DNA of 64,000 bases from the NCBI RefSeq assembly GCF_025685655.1, contig NZ_JAGSYG010000006.1, positions 124,001 through 188,000 of the forward strand, in the 5' to 3' direction. The number at the start of each line of letters is the position of its first letter. Position 1 is the stretch's first letter. A model generated the notes under the pieces. The model did not search any database. It had not been told where the DNA came from and was given only the letters and a program-made list of their open reading frames with translations. Below, piece after piece: positions 24,867 to 33,592 of this stretch. The DNA is from Acidicapsa ligni. Lineage in GTDB: Bacteria > Acidobacteriota > Terriglobia > Terriglobales > Acidobacteriaceae. The position numbers were made by a program, and so were the translations under genes.

Positions 24867-26561
24867 TTAGTTCGTATGCGTGAAGATATTGGCGCGAGCG
24901 GCGATGGCGCTGGGATCGAGGATGAGCGCTATGTCTCCGCTACCCAGCACGGTTGCTCCTGAATAGAGGCCGATCGACTTGAGGACGGAACTAAGAGGTC
25001 TAACTACGATTTCCTGGGGATCAGCGAGGTTGTCGACGACGAGGCCGAATCGATGGCCATCTATATCGAGCACGGCGATATAGCTATCGCTGGCGTCGTG
25101 TGATTTGATTTCGCATTGAGGCGAGAGCATGTTGTTCAGAAAGATGAGCGGCAGCAGATTGCCGCGATGCCGATAGAGTGGGTTGCTATCGATCCATTCA
25201 ATGACCGTGGCTGCCTGCTGAAACGGCAGATGAATGAGTTCAAAAAGTGCGCTTTGCGGTAGAGCAAAATTTTGATCGAGACTGCGAACGATGAGTGCTG
25301 GAAGGATGGCGAGGGTGAGTGGAATGCAGAACCGGAGCGAGGTTCCCTTACCGTGCTGCGAATCGATCTCGACTTTGCCTCCGATCTTTTCGACGTTCGT
25401 GCGCACGACGTCCATGCCTACGCCGCGACCGCTGATGCTGGTGACGGCCTCGGCAGTGGAGAAGCCGGGCAGGAAGATCAGTTGCATGAGTTCGCGGTCG
25501 CTCAGGTGCGCGGCCTTTTCGGCAACGATGAGCCCGCGTTCGATTGCCTTGTTGCGTACGCGATCTACGCAGATTCCGGCGCCGTCGTCGGAGACCTCGA
25601 TGAGGACTTGACCGCTTTCCTGGCTGGCGCGCAAGGTGAGTGTGCCTACGGCATCTTTGCCTGCTGCTATGCGTACGTCTGGTGGCTCGATGCCGTGGTC
25701 GAGCGAGTTGCGGACGGCGTGAATGAGTGGATCTTTGATGGCTTCGAGCAGCCTCTTGTCCAGTTCTGTTTCCTGACCTTCGAGCACCAGTCTGACGCTG
25801 CGATTGAGCGACTGCGAGAGGTCGCGGATGATGCGCGGAAACTTTGAAAAAACATTCGATACAGGCTGCATTCGCGTTTGCATTACCGACTCGCGAAGGT
25901 CGGCAGTAACCAGGTCGAGACGGCGCGATAGTGGAGTTAGATTGGGATCGTGAGAGGTAGCTTGCAGGATCTGATTTCGAGTGAGAACGAGTTCGCCGAC
26001 AAGACTCATCATGCGGTTGAGTAACAGGACATCGACGCGCAGAGTGCTATCGGATGCAGTTAGGTTCGATGCATCGATAGCAGCAGCAGCACTTACATGT
26101 AAGGGTTGAGTTACAGGCATGGATGGAGTTGATGCCGGGAACGATTCCGCAATGAGGGCATGCGTGGTTGCAGAGGTTGCGGGAGCTGGCTGCTGCAGTT
26201 CCTGCAGTTGGCCGATCAGCAGCGAGTCATCGTCTTCGCCTTCGCTGTTGTTATTTTCAATCGTATGCAGAATACTGCGCAGGCCATCCATGAGTTGCAA
26301 CAGGCCGGTAATGATGTTCTGGCTTGCCTGAAGCTTGCCATCGCGCAACAGGCTGAGCAGGTTTTCTCCGGCATGAGCGAGCTTTTCGAGGCGCTTGAAG
26401 CCGAGGAATCCAGTGGTGCCTTTGATGGTGTGGACGGAGCGAAAGATTTCGCTGAGCAGTTCGCTATCCGTTGGGCGCGCCTCCAGATCGGTGAGGCCGC
26501 GCTCCATACGGTCTAAACCTTCCTGGCTCTCGATTAAAAACTCTCGCGTCAGTTCGTCCAT
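24867..26561 (-). CDS. cheA: CheA-type chemotaxis histidine kinase, short form
   Basis: CheA phosphorylates CheY/CheB-type regulators under receptor control. The 564-residue protein has an N-terminal HPt domain with phospho-acceptor His44 in SVHTIKGTTGFLG, a Pro/Ala/Thr-rich linker (about 115-170) where the P2 regulator-binding domain would be, the P3 dimerisation helices, an ATPase domain (HAVRNSLDHGIEPP, VSDDGAGICVDRV, SGRGVGMDVVRTNVEK) and a CheW-like P5 domain at the end. No cheW, cheY, cheB, cheR or receptor gene is next to it, so it is an orphan in this window or belongs to a split system. Confidence 0.9.
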   Translation of the reverse strand: MDELTREFLIESQEGLDRMERGLTDLEARPTDSELLSEIFRSVHTIKGTTGFLGFKRLEKLAHAGENLLSLLRDGKLQASQNIITGLLQLMDGLRSILHTIENNNSEGEDDDSLLIGQLQELQQPAPATSATTHALIAESFPASTPSMPVTQPLHVSAAAAIDASNLTASDSTLRVDVLLLNRMMSLVGELVLTRNQILQATSHDPNLTPLSRRLDLVTADLRESVMQTRMQPVSNVFSKFPRIIRDLSQSLNRSVRLVLEGQETELDKRLLEAIKDPLIHAVRNSLDHGIEPPDVRIAAGKDAVGTLTLRASQESGQVLIEVSDDGAGICVDRVRNKAIERGLIVAEKAAHLSDRELMQLIFLPGFSTAEAVTSISGRGVGMDVVRTNVEKIGGKVEIDSQHGKGTSLRFCIPLTLAILPALIVRSLDQNFALPQSALFELIHLPFQQAATVIEWIDSNPLYRHRGNLLPLIFLNNMLSPQCEIKSHDASDSYIAVLDIDGHRFGLVVDNLADPQEIVVRPLSSVLKSIGLYSGATVLGSGDIALILDPSAIAARANIFTHTN

Positions 26562-26627
26562 GATTGCCTGCCGAATCTGCTGCCCGCGCGGAATGCTGCG
26601 GATGAGATTTCACAAGAGTCTTATCGG

Positions 26628-26655
26628 AATGTAGAGAGCAAACTTGAGTTGTAAA
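26628..26655 (-). promoter_or_regulatory. Candidate sigma70-like promoter of cheA
   Basis: On the minus strand TTTACA (26655-26650) and TACATT (26633-26628) are 16 bases apart, about 65 bases upstream of the cheA ATG. One hexamer has a single mismatch to TTGACA and the other two to TATAAT. It is a sequence match only. Confidence 0.35.
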
Positions 26656-26717
26656 GAAGCAGAGAAAGCCCGGCTGGAGAAGTTGCATCCAGGGCTGTGG
26701 CGATTTAGGCTAAAGCT

Positions 26718-26736
26718 CCGCGCTTTTCCAGCGCGG
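26718..26736. other. Perfect hairpin in the cdd leader
   Basis: ccgcgct and agcgcgg form a 7-base GC stem around tttcc, shortly upstream of the cytidine deaminase start. It may influence translation of cdd or be a remnant of a repeat; no riboswitch family was recognised. Confidence 0.4.
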
Positions 26737-26763
26737 TACATGCAGGACATGAGATTGGACCGG

Positions 26764-27192
26764 ATGCAGGCTGGGGATTTATCCATTTCGATGCAGCAAC
26801 TTGTGGATGCGGCGGTGATCGCTGCGGGACATTCGTACTCGCCTTACTCGAAGTTTCGCGTGGGTGCTGCGCTGTTGTTGACCAATGGCGAGACGGTGAC
26901 GGGAACGAATGTGGAGAATGTCAGTTATAGTCTGACGATCTGTGCGGAGCGTTCGGCGCTGGTGCGCGCAGTGGCAGAGTTTGGGCCTGAAATCAGGATT
27001 GCTGCGGCGGCGGTTGTGAATCTCAACGATGCGCCCAGTCCGCCTTGTGGGGCTTGCAGGCAGATGTTGGCGGAGTTCATCGATGGCGATGCACCGGTGA
27101 GTTTTCCTGCGGGTGCGGCGGGCGCGGTCAGTGCAGTTATACGACCTTTCCGCGAGCTATTGCCTTTTGCGTTCGACTTACAACTTAAATGA
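26764..27192 (+). CDS. cdd: Cytidine deaminase
   Basis: Cdd converts cytidine and deoxycytidine to uridine and deoxyuridine. The homotetrameric short form is about 130-140 residues. Zinc ligands and the catalytic Glu are visible: CAERSAL supplies Cys and the proton-shuttling Glu, and PCGACRQ gives the other two Cys. The substrate region SPYSKFRVGAALL and NVENVSYSLTICAE fit. Several in-frame starts exist; 26764 or 26791 gives normal family length, whereas starts back to 26644 would add residues across a hairpin. deoA starts inside its stop codon (ATGA), so this is the first gene of the salvage cluster. Confidence 0.9.
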   Translation: MQAGDLSISMQQLVDAAVIAAGHSYSPYSKFRVGAALLLTNGETVTGTNVENVSYSLTICAERSALVRAVAEFGPEIRIAAAAVVNLNDAPSPPCGACRQMLAEFIDGDAPVSFPAGAAGAVSAVIRPFRELLPFAFDLQLK

Positions 27193-28610
27193 GGTTATGC
27201 GACTTGCAATCTAACTCACACACTCAAGATGCTTCGCCTGTTTCGGGTGAGACCGCTGCTCCTATGCATGCTATCGATGTGATCCGTAAGAAGCGGGATC
27301 GCGGTAGTTTGTCTGAGGCTGAGATTCGCTTCATGGTCCGAGGTGCTGCGAGTGAAAGCATTCCAATGGAGCAGTTGTCGGCGTGGCTGATGGCTTGCTG
27401 GCTGAATGGGCTGGCGCTGGAGGAGATTCGCGCGCTGACGGTGGCGATGCGTGACTCGGGCGTGAAGTTCGATTCGAGCCGCCTGGAGAAGGTGACTGTC
27501 GATAAGCATTCGACGGGCGGCGTGGGAGATAAGACGAGTTTTCTGGTGGCTCCGATTGCTGCTGCCTGCGGGCTTGCGGTGCCGATGATCAGTGGCCGTG
27601 CGCTGGGGCATACGGGGGGCACGCTGGACAAGTTGGAGGCTATCCCCGGCTATCGGACGGCGCTGACGCTGGAGGAGTTCGAGGCGGTGATTGTGGAGTG
27701 CGGGGCGGCGATTGTAAGCCAGACTCCTGCGCTGGTGCCTGCGGATCGAGTGCTCTATGCGCTGCGAGACAGGACAGGGACGGTGGAGAGTCCGGGGCTG
27801 ATTTGTGCTTCGATTTTGAGCAAGAAGCTGGCGGCTGGATTAAATGCGCTGGTGCTGGATGTGAAGACCGGGTCGGGGGCTTTTTTGCGCAAGCGTGAGG
27901 ATGCGGATTACCTCGCGGCGCTGATGGTGGCGACTGCCGAGGCGGCGGGAACGCGGACTGTTGCGGTGATGACCGACATGAGTCAGCCTCTGGGTCATGC
28001 GGCGGGTAACTGGATCGAGTTAGTTGAATCGGTGGATTTGCTTTCAGGAAAGCGACCTTCGCAGAGCGAGGACTTGCGTGAGCTTTCGCTGATTCTGGCT
28101 GGATGGATGGTGTACCTGGGCGGCAAGGCCAGTTCGGCGGAAGAGGGTTACGGCAAGGCTGAAACGACGCTGCGGGATGGGTCGGCGCTGAAGCATTTCT
28201 ATGCGATGGTGGCGGCGCAGGGTGGGGATGTTTCAGCTTTTGACGATCCGGCTGGGTTTCACAAGCCGGGCGCTACGTTCGTTCTGAAGGCGAAGCAGAC
28301 GGGCTGGATTGCGGCGATGGATACGACTGCCCTGGGTTGGGCGGTGCAGCGGCTGGGGGCTGGACGCGAGAAGGCTGGGGAGCCGGTCGATGCTCATGCC
28401 GGCATCGACTTTCATAAGCGGCGTGGGGATTTTGTTACGGCCGGGGAGCCGCTGGCTACGCTCTATGCGACGAATGAAAGCCTGTTGGCTGAGCCGATTG
28501 CTTTGATTGAGGGAGCGTTGACGTTCTCTGGGGTGGCTCCGGAGGCGGTGATGCTGGTGAGTCGGGTGTTTACTCGGGACGAGGCTGTGGCTTTTCTTGG
28601 GGCTGTTTGA
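27189..28610 (+). CDS. deoA: Pyrimidine-nucleoside/thymidine phosphorylase
   Basis: The enzyme splits thymidine, deoxyuridine or uridine with phosphate, giving the base and (deoxy)ribose-1-phosphate. The 473 residues match the family. The signature KHSTGGVGDK is near residue 104, and SGRALGHTGGTLDKLEAIPG follows. The ATG overlaps the cdd stop codon (ATGA), supporting translational coupling; a start at 27264 (MHAIDVIRKKRDRG) would match the usual family N-terminus and remains possible. Deaminated pyrimidines from Cdd would be its direct substrate. Confidence 0.92.
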   Translation: MRLCDLQSNSHTQDASPVSGETAAPMHAIDVIRKKRDRGSLSEAEIRFMVRGAASESIPMEQLSAWLMACWLNGLALEEIRALTVAMRDSGVKFDSSRLEKVTVDKHSTGGVGDKTSFLVAPIAAACGLAVPMISGRALGHTGGTLDKLEAIPGYRTALTLEEFEAVIVECGAAIVSQTPALVPADRVLYALRDRTGTVESPGLICASILSKKLAAGLNALVLDVKTGSGAFLRKREDADYLAALMVATAEAAGTRTVAVMTDMSQPLGHAAGNWIELVESVDLLSGKRPSQSEDLRELSLILAGWMVYLGGKASSAEEGYGKAETTLRDGSALKHFYAMVAAQGGDVSAFDDPAGFHKPGATFVLKAKQTGWIAAMDTTALGWAVQRLGAGREKAGEPVDAHAGIDFHKRRGDFVTAGEPLATLYATNESLLAEPIALIEGALTFSGVAPEAVMLVSRVFTRDEAVAFLGAV

Positions 28611-28620
28611 ATTTTGGGGT

Positions 28621-28690
28621 GGTGATTGTCTGGAGGGGAGAAGCAGATTCCCTTCGGGAATGACAGACCAGAAAAGCAAGGGCAACTGCA
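28621..28690 (+). repeat. Dispersed palindromic repeat, copy C1
   Basis: Contains ggtgattgt upstream, attcccttcgggaat (28648-28662), then gacagaccagaaaagcaagg. It is nearly identical to copy B, with one inserted base. It begins eleven bases after the deoA stop. Confidence 0.85.
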
Positions 28691-28704
28691 ACTGCAAAAG
28701 CTCA

Positions 28705-28750
28705 CAGCAGATTCCCTGCGGGAATGACAGACAGAAAAGCAAGGGCAGGG
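28705..28750 (+). repeat. Dispersed palindromic repeat, copy C2
   Basis: Core reads attccctgcgggaat (28710-28724): the arms are preserved and only the loop changed from ttc to tgc. The downstream gacagacagaaaagcaaggg is intact. It is in direct tandem with C1. Confidence 0.8.
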
Positions 28751-28780
28751 GCAAAAGCAAAAACAAGGGAAGGGATTAAG

Positions 28781-28832
28781 GCGGAAGTAGATTTCTTTTG
28801 GGAATTACAGACGGAAAAGCTGGGGCAAAGGC
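28781..28832 (+). repeat. Decayed palindromic repeat, copy C3
   Basis: agatttcttttgggaattac followed by agacggaaaagctggggcaa is a diverged third copy in tandem. The palindrome is broken. The whole deoA-nupC gap (277 bases) is filled by C1-C3. Confidence 0.6.
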
Positions 28833-28887
28833 TGATGAAGTTTGCTTGATACTGTAAGGTAATAAGCAATTCATTGATAGAAGCGGC

Positions 28888-30180
28888 GTGATTGAGCGCG
28901 AGGGAGCAAGCCTTTTGGATAGATTTACCGGTGTGCTGGGAATTCTGGCTGTATTGATCGCGGCGTGGCTGGGCTCGACTAACCGCAGGGCTATTCGATG
29001 GCGGACTGTGGCCTGGGGGTTGGGTTTACAGCTATTGTTTGCGTTTATTGTTTTGCGCTTCGATTATGGGCAGCGGGCGATGGCCTGGGCTGGTGGCGTG
29101 ATTCAGAACATGCTGGCGGCTACCTACTCCGGAACGAGGATTCTTTTTGGCGAACTGGGTTTGCCCAATGCCGGCCTGGTTGGAGAAGTACTGGCGAAGA
29201 ATGGGCATCCGAATGCCGGTTCGATGTTCGCATTTCAGGTGCTGCCGACGATCATCTTTATCTCAGCGTTTTTTGCGGTGCTCTACCATATCGGGCTGAT
29301 GCAGATCATTATTCGCGCGCTGGCGTGGGTGATGTTGAAGACGATGCGCATCTCGGGAGCGGAGAGCATGAATGTGGCCGCTTCAATCTTCATGGGTCAG
29401 ACGGAGGCTCCGCTGACGATTCGGCCGTTTCTATCCAAGGCTACGCGCAGTGAGTTGATGACCATTATGACCAGCGGCATGGCGCATGTTTCCGGCGGCA
29501 TCATGGCGATGTATATCTCCCAGGGCATCGAGGCGAAGCACCTGCTTTCGGCGGTGATCATGACTTCGCCGGGCACGATTTTGATGGCGAAGATGTTGGT
29601 GCCGGAGACGGAGGTACCTGCAACCGAAGGCCGCGTCGTGATGCCCAAAGACGAGATGCACAAGGACGAAAATCTGATTGGCTCGATTGCGCGTGGAACG
29701 CTGGATGGAGGCAAGCTGGCGTTCAATGTGGCGATCATGCTGGTAAGTTTTCTGGCGCTGGTGGCGCTGCTGGATAGCCTGCTGGGGTGGTTCCATGCGG
29801 GACATCTTTGGTTTCCGGGCAGCCTGGGGCAGATTTTAGGATTTGTGTTTGCTCCGGTGGCATGGCTGATCGGTGTTCCGTGGCATGATGCGGGGGCTAT
29901 CGGCAACCTGCTGGGCACGCGCATGGCATTGAATGAGGTGATCGCTTACATTGCGCTGGGCGCGCAGAAGGCTACGCTGGCTCCGCGCTCGTTCACGATC
30001 GCGACGTTTGCACTTTGCGGATTTGCGAATCTTGGATCGGTGGGCATGCAGATTGGCGGGATTGGAGCGCTGGTTCCAGAGCGGCGCAATGATCTGGCCA
30101 AGCTGGGGATTCGGGCGATGCTGGCGGGGACGATGGCGAATCTGATTTCGGCTTCGATTGCCGGGATGTTTTTGGGGTAG
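28888..30180 (+). CDS. nupC: Concentrative nucleoside transporter (NupC/CNT family)
   Basis: CNT proteins import nucleosides with H+ or Na+. The 430-residue protein is very hydrophobic, with about ten membrane segments. Family motifs are seen: QVLPTIIFISAFFAVLYHIG, ESMNVAASIFMGQTEAPLTI and the GMAHVSGGIMAMYI stretch, where Gln/Glu contact the nucleoside. The start is GTG at 28888. It sits between pyrimidine and purine salvage genes, consistent with nucleoside uptake. The repeat-filled gap before it means it may have its own promoter. Confidence 0.92.
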   Translation: MIEREGASLLDRFTGVLGILAVLIAAWLGSTNRRAIRWRTVAWGLGLQLLFAFIVLRFDYGQRAMAWAGGVIQNMLAATYSGTRILFGELGLPNAGLVGEVLAKNGHPNAGSMFAFQVLPTIIFISAFFAVLYHIGLMQIIIRALAWVMLKTMRISGAESMNVAASIFMGQTEAPLTIRPFLSKATRSELMTIMTSGMAHVSGGIMAMYISQGIEAKHLLSAVIMTSPGTILMAKMLVPETEVPATEGRVVMPKDEMHKDENLIGSIARGTLDGGKLAFNVAIMLVSFLALVALLDSLLGWFHAGHLWFPGSLGQILGFVFAPVAWLIGVPWHDAGAIGNLLGTRMALNEVIAYIALGAQKATLAPRSFTIATFALCGFANLGSVGMQIGGIGALVPERRNDLAKLGIRAMLAGTMANLISASIAGMFLG

Positions 30181-30218
30181 CTTTCCAACGATGCAGGGCG
30201 GGCAGGTAAAGTATTTTT

Positions 30219-31112
30219 ATGACTAGCCCGCACGCTCCTTCGTATTTCGACCAGGTGAATGAGGCTGCTGAGTTTCTTCGCGGCAAATTGGGGGCGCTTG
30301 CTCCGCGTATCGGTATTGTTCTTGGCTCGGGTTTGGGAGCTGTGGCTGAGGCGGTGATTGATCCGGTCGTTGTTCCTTATGCTGAGATTCCGCATTTTCC
30401 GCAATCTACGGTTGAGGGGCACTCGGGGCGGATTATCGCCGGGCTACTGGGCGGGACGACGGTTATCGTGATGCAGGGGCGGGTGCATTTCTACGAGGGA
30501 TATACGCCGCAGCAGGTGACTTTTCCTATGCGGGTGCTGGGGCGGCTGGGGTTGGAGACGGTGATACTGACGAATGCTTCGGGCGGGATCAATGCCAATT
30601 ACCAGGTCGGCCAGTTGGTGCTGATCTCGGATCATGTGAATTCGCTGGGATTTAATCCGCTGGTTGGCGCAAATGAGGCGCGGTTTGGGAATGGTTCTTC
30701 AACGGGGCTGCGTTTTTTCGATATGACTGAGGCTTACTCGATTGACCTGCGTACGCTGGCGCAGAACGCTGCGCGGGCTGAGGGCTCTGTGCTGCATGAG
30801 GGCATTTACCTGGCGACATCCGGGCCGAGTTTTGAGACTCCGGCGGAGATTCGCGCTTTTCGCACGCTTGGCGCGGACCTGGTGGGCATGTCCACTGTGC
30901 CGGAGACGATTGTGGCGCGACATATGGGGATGCGGGTGTTGGGCATCTCGTGCGTGACCAACCTGGCGGCGGGAATCTCGGCGACTCATCTGAGCCATGA
31001 AGAGGTTTTTGAGACTGGAAACCGGGTGCAGCACGAGTTGACTGCGCTGTTCAAACGGCTATTGCCGACGATTGCGACTACGATCGCTTCGACATCGGAG
31101 CGGCAGGGATGA
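30219..31112 (+). CDS. punA: Purine-nucleoside phosphorylase (trimeric PNP)
   Basis: The enzyme splits inosine and guanosine with phosphate. The 297-residue length fits the trimeric class. Motifs are GIVLGSGLGAVAE (phosphate loop), HSGRIIAG, VIVMQGRVHFYEGY, TNASGGIN, YLATSGPSFETPAEIR and GADLVGMSTVPE, followed by VLGISCVTNLAAG. It lies 38 bases after nupC, and udk begins within its stop codon, so nupC-punA-udk read as one unit. Confidence 0.94.
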   Translation: MTSPHAPSYFDQVNEAAEFLRGKLGALAPRIGIVLGSGLGAVAEAVIDPVVVPYAEIPHFPQSTVEGHSGRIIAGLLGGTTVIVMQGRVHFYEGYTPQQVTFPMRVLGRLGLETVILTNASGGINANYQVGQLVLISDHVNSLGFNPLVGANEARFGNGSSTGLRFFDMTEAYSIDLRTLAQNAARAEGSVLHEGIYLATSGPSFETPAEIRAFRTLGADLVGMSTVPETIVARHMGMRVLGISCVTNLAAGISATHLSHEEVFETGNRVQHELTALFKRLLPTIATTIASTSERQG

Positions 31113-31771
31113 GTGGCGATTCAATAGGGCAACTTCCCTTTCCACCGGTCATGATCGCGGTTGCCGGGGCCTCCGGTTCAGGCAAAAGTACGCTTGCTGT
31201 CGAGGTGGCGCGCGCGCTGGGCGGCATTCATTTTTCGCTGGATAACTACTATCGCGACCTTGGGCATCTCTCTTTGCCGGAGCGGGCGCGGCAGAATTTC
31301 GATGATCCGGCGTTGATCGAGAGCGCACTTCTGGCGAAGCATATCGCGGAGCTGGCTCAGGGTCATGCCATTGAGCGGCCGGTTTACGACTTTGCTACTT
31401 ATACGCGGGTGGTTGGGGAGACGGAGACGATTTATCCCAGTGGTTTTGTGGTGGTGGAAGGGCTTTTTACGTTGTACTTTCCAGATCTGCGACCGTATTA
31501 CCAGTTGAGTGTGTTCGTGGATACTCCGGATGATGTTTGTTTTGCGCGGCGGCTCAAACGGGATGTTGAGGAGCGTGGGCGCGATCCGGAGTCGGTGCGC
31601 GTGCAATATGACGCTACGGTGCGACCGTGCGGGCTGGCGTTTGTTCGACCGCTGATTGATTTTGCAGACCTGGTTATCGAAGGTACGGATCCACTGGATT
31701 TCAAGGTGGAGCTGGTTATCTCCACGCTGAGAAAACGGGGCCTGTTGCAGGGATCGGGCATGGCGGGTTGA
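31109..31771 (+). CDS. udk: Uridine kinase
   Basis: Udk phosphorylates uridine and cytidine to the monophosphates, rescuing imported nucleosides. The 220-residue protein has Walker A GASGSGKST near residue 20, SLDNYYRDL after the first helices, and PVYDFATYTRV, VVVEGLFTLY with the Asp/Glu region. The ATG overlaps the punA TGA (ATGA), indicating coupling. It ends the salvage cluster. Confidence 0.9.
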   Translation: MSGDSIGQLPFPPVMIAVAGASGSGKSTLAVEVARALGGIHFSLDNYYRDLGHLSLPERARQNFDDPALIESALLAKHIAELAQGHAIERPVYDFATYTRVVGETETIYPSGFVVVEGLFTLYFPDLRPYYQLSVFVDTPDDVCFARRLKRDVEERGRDPESVRVQYDATVRPCGLAFVRPLIDFADLVIEGTDPLDFKVELVISTLRKRGLLQGSGMAG

Positions 31772-31896
31772 GGCGTATTTTGCCGAAGATGGAGGCGTGT
31801 TGAATTTAAAGCGCCTGTGTCGATTTCGAATTGCCGCTGACAAGTTTCGTCCAATATCTACACAACTTTATCGAAGTGACGATACTCTGATGTAGT

Positions 31897-32499
31897 ATGC
31901 AGCGGTCAATGCAACTGATCCAATCCCCCAGGATTCAGGCGGCGCTCGATAAGATTATCGAGTGGGGCAGCTATGGCTGTACGCCGCGGCAGTTGGCGTT
32001 TACGCTGGCGCTTGGATTTGCGATTGGCTGTATTCCGGTCTTTGGTGTGACAAGCGGGATATGCGCCTTGCTGGCGCTGCTGTTGCGATTGAATATGCCT
32101 GCGATCCAGGCTGCGAACTGGATTGCGATGCCGGTGCAGGTGCTGCTCCTGATTCCCTTTTTGCGGATTGGGGAGTGGCTTTTTGCTGCAACGCCGGTGG
32201 CGCTCAATCGTTCGGAGTTACTGGCGCGCATTCAAAACACGCCGTTGCAGGTGCTGGAGCAGATGGGCGGGCTTTTTGGTCACGCGATCCTGGTTTGGCT
32301 CATCCTGGCAGCACCGGCGCTGCTGGTGCTGACACTGGTGCTCACGATGTTGATCACCAGGATCAAAATGCCGAATGCGATTGGGGCGAAGCAGTCGATT
32401 ACCGCTTCGCCCCAATCGACAGTTGGTCAGGACTCGTTAGTACCTGTCCTGGACGGGCTGGGCGCTGTCGATCCACGCGGTGTAGATGAGGTCGCGTAG
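31897..32499 (+). CDS. DUF2062 membrane protein
   Basis: The 200-residue protein has the DUF2062 pattern SYGCTPRQLAFTLALGFAIG and CIPVFGVTSGICALLALLLR, with a later membrane pair (ILVWLILAAPALLVLTLVLT). The family is of unknown function. The last ~40 residues are polar and encoded by a strong hairpin, and the last 63 bases overlap the 3' end of the convergent nuclease gene, so the natural C-terminus may be a read-through artefact or the gene may really extend there. Confidence 0.75.
   Translation: MQRSMQLIQSPRIQAALDKIIEWGSYGCTPRQLAFTLALGFAIGCIPVFGVTSGICALLALLLRLNMPAIQAANWIAMPVQVLLLIPFLRIGEWLFAATPVALNRSELLARIQNTPLQVLEQMGGLFGHAILVWLILAAPALLVLTLVLTMLITRIKMPNAIGAKQSITASPQSTVGQDSLVPVLDGLGAVDPRGVDEVA
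32378..32418. terminator. 15-base perfect hairpin inside the DUF2062 3' end
   Basis: cgattggggcgaagc (32378-32392) pairs base for base with gcttcgccccaatcg (32404-32418) around an 11-base loop. There is no T tract. It lies within coding sequence about 80 bases before the DUF2062 stop and downstream of the convergent nuclease gene, so it probably blocks transcription from both sides. Confidence 0.6.
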
Positions 32500-33354
32500 T
32501 TCGCTGGCTCCGGCTGCAAGCCGCTCTTCGGTAAAGGCGCGGGACTCGGGCGTGCCGCCATTGACGAATGCGCCGGCCTTATCAAAGGCGTAAACCTGAT
32601 CCACAAAGGTAGCGGTGTGGCGCAGGTAGGCGACGTAGCTGTCGAAGATGTCGCCGGAGATCACCTTGGGATCGGTCATCTTTTTCGCTACATCTTCAGA
32701 CTTGATGCTTGCCCCGACAAACGGTCCTTCAAAACGCCAGTGAATGCCGTGTTCGGTGGTGAATCCATTGGGGTTTTCTTTGAGCACCCAGCCATCGTAG
32801 TTGATGGTGGTGTGCAGGGGCTGGGAGCCATCGCCGACGTAGTGTCCGAGCCAGCCGGAGTAGAAGAGAATGGCTTGCTCGACGGGGTGAGTGTCCTCTT
32901 TGGCGGCGAGTTGACGGCGGTATTCGCGCATGGCGGCCTTGAGGCGCTGCCATACTTCATCGGTTTCCCAGGGCTGGAGGCCGACTTTTTCGGGGCGCTG
33001 ACCGTGGGCAAAAACGGCGGACTCGAAGTCGAGACGCTTGTGCGGCAGAGGTCCGAGAGCATCTGCCGGTTCCAGGTCAAGGAAATGCTCAGGGGCCTGG
33101 GCGGCGCTTAGTTCCGGTTCGGCGTGGGAGCGCCAGCGATCAGGCTCCGGGCCGAGGTATTCAATCTCGTTGATGGCGGACTGGGATTTCAGGAAAGCCG
33201 GGACGTCGGCGGGCAGGGCGCTGGCGGCAAGCCGGTTAACCATGCGATGACCTTCATTTCCCCACCCGAAGCTGGGAACCGGGGCAAAAAGGGTCAGGAT
33301 CAACGCACCAGCAGCAAGTTGACGCGAAAAGGAGTGAGAACTAAATATTTCCAT
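32437..33354 (-). CDS. Secreted S1/P1-type nuclease
   Basis: S1/P1 nucleases cut single-stranded nucleic acid and remove 3' phosphates using three zinc ions. The 305-residue protein has a signal peptide ending FAPVPSFG, so the mature chain begins with Trp (WGNEGHRMV), as in the family where the N-terminal Trp is a zinc ligand. Further ligands lie in APEHFLDLE and LGHYVGDGSQPLHTTINYD. I chose ATG 33354 because a longer frame adds residues before the signal peptide. It is divergent from the sensor kinase gene and convergent with the DUF2062 gene; export suggests scavenging of external nucleic acid, matching the salvage genes nearby. Confidence 0.9.
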   Translation of the reverse strand: MEIFSSHSFSRQLAAGALILTLFAPVPSFGWGNEGHRMVNRLAASALPADVPAFLKSQSAINEIEYLGPEPDRWRSHAEPELSAAQAPEHFLDLEPADALGPLPHKRLDFESAVFAHGQRPEKVGLQPWETDEVWQRLKAAMREYRRQLAAKEDTHPVEQAILFYSGWLGHYVGDGSQPLHTTINYDGWVLKENPNGFTTEHGIHWRFEGPFVGASIKSEDVAKKMTDPKVISGDIFDSYVAYLRHTATFVDQVYAFDKAGAFVNGGTPESRAFTEERLAAGASELRDLIYTAWIDSAQPVQDRY

Positions 33355-33592
33355 AGCCGAGAGTATATCCGGATGTTTTGCCGATATAGATAAATGGGGG
33401 CACCAGAAGAATGCCGAATTGCAGAAGGTGGGATTTCCTGTCACGCTCGAAAAATAACTCTTCTGAGGCTCAAAGTACCCTATACTTAGCTAACACAAAA
33501 GTTGTAGCTGATATGTATTACCTGGGCATTACCCGGAACGAAGGTAACATTCAACCCCACCGGGGAGTGCGTGGGATCGGGGCCGATCGAAC

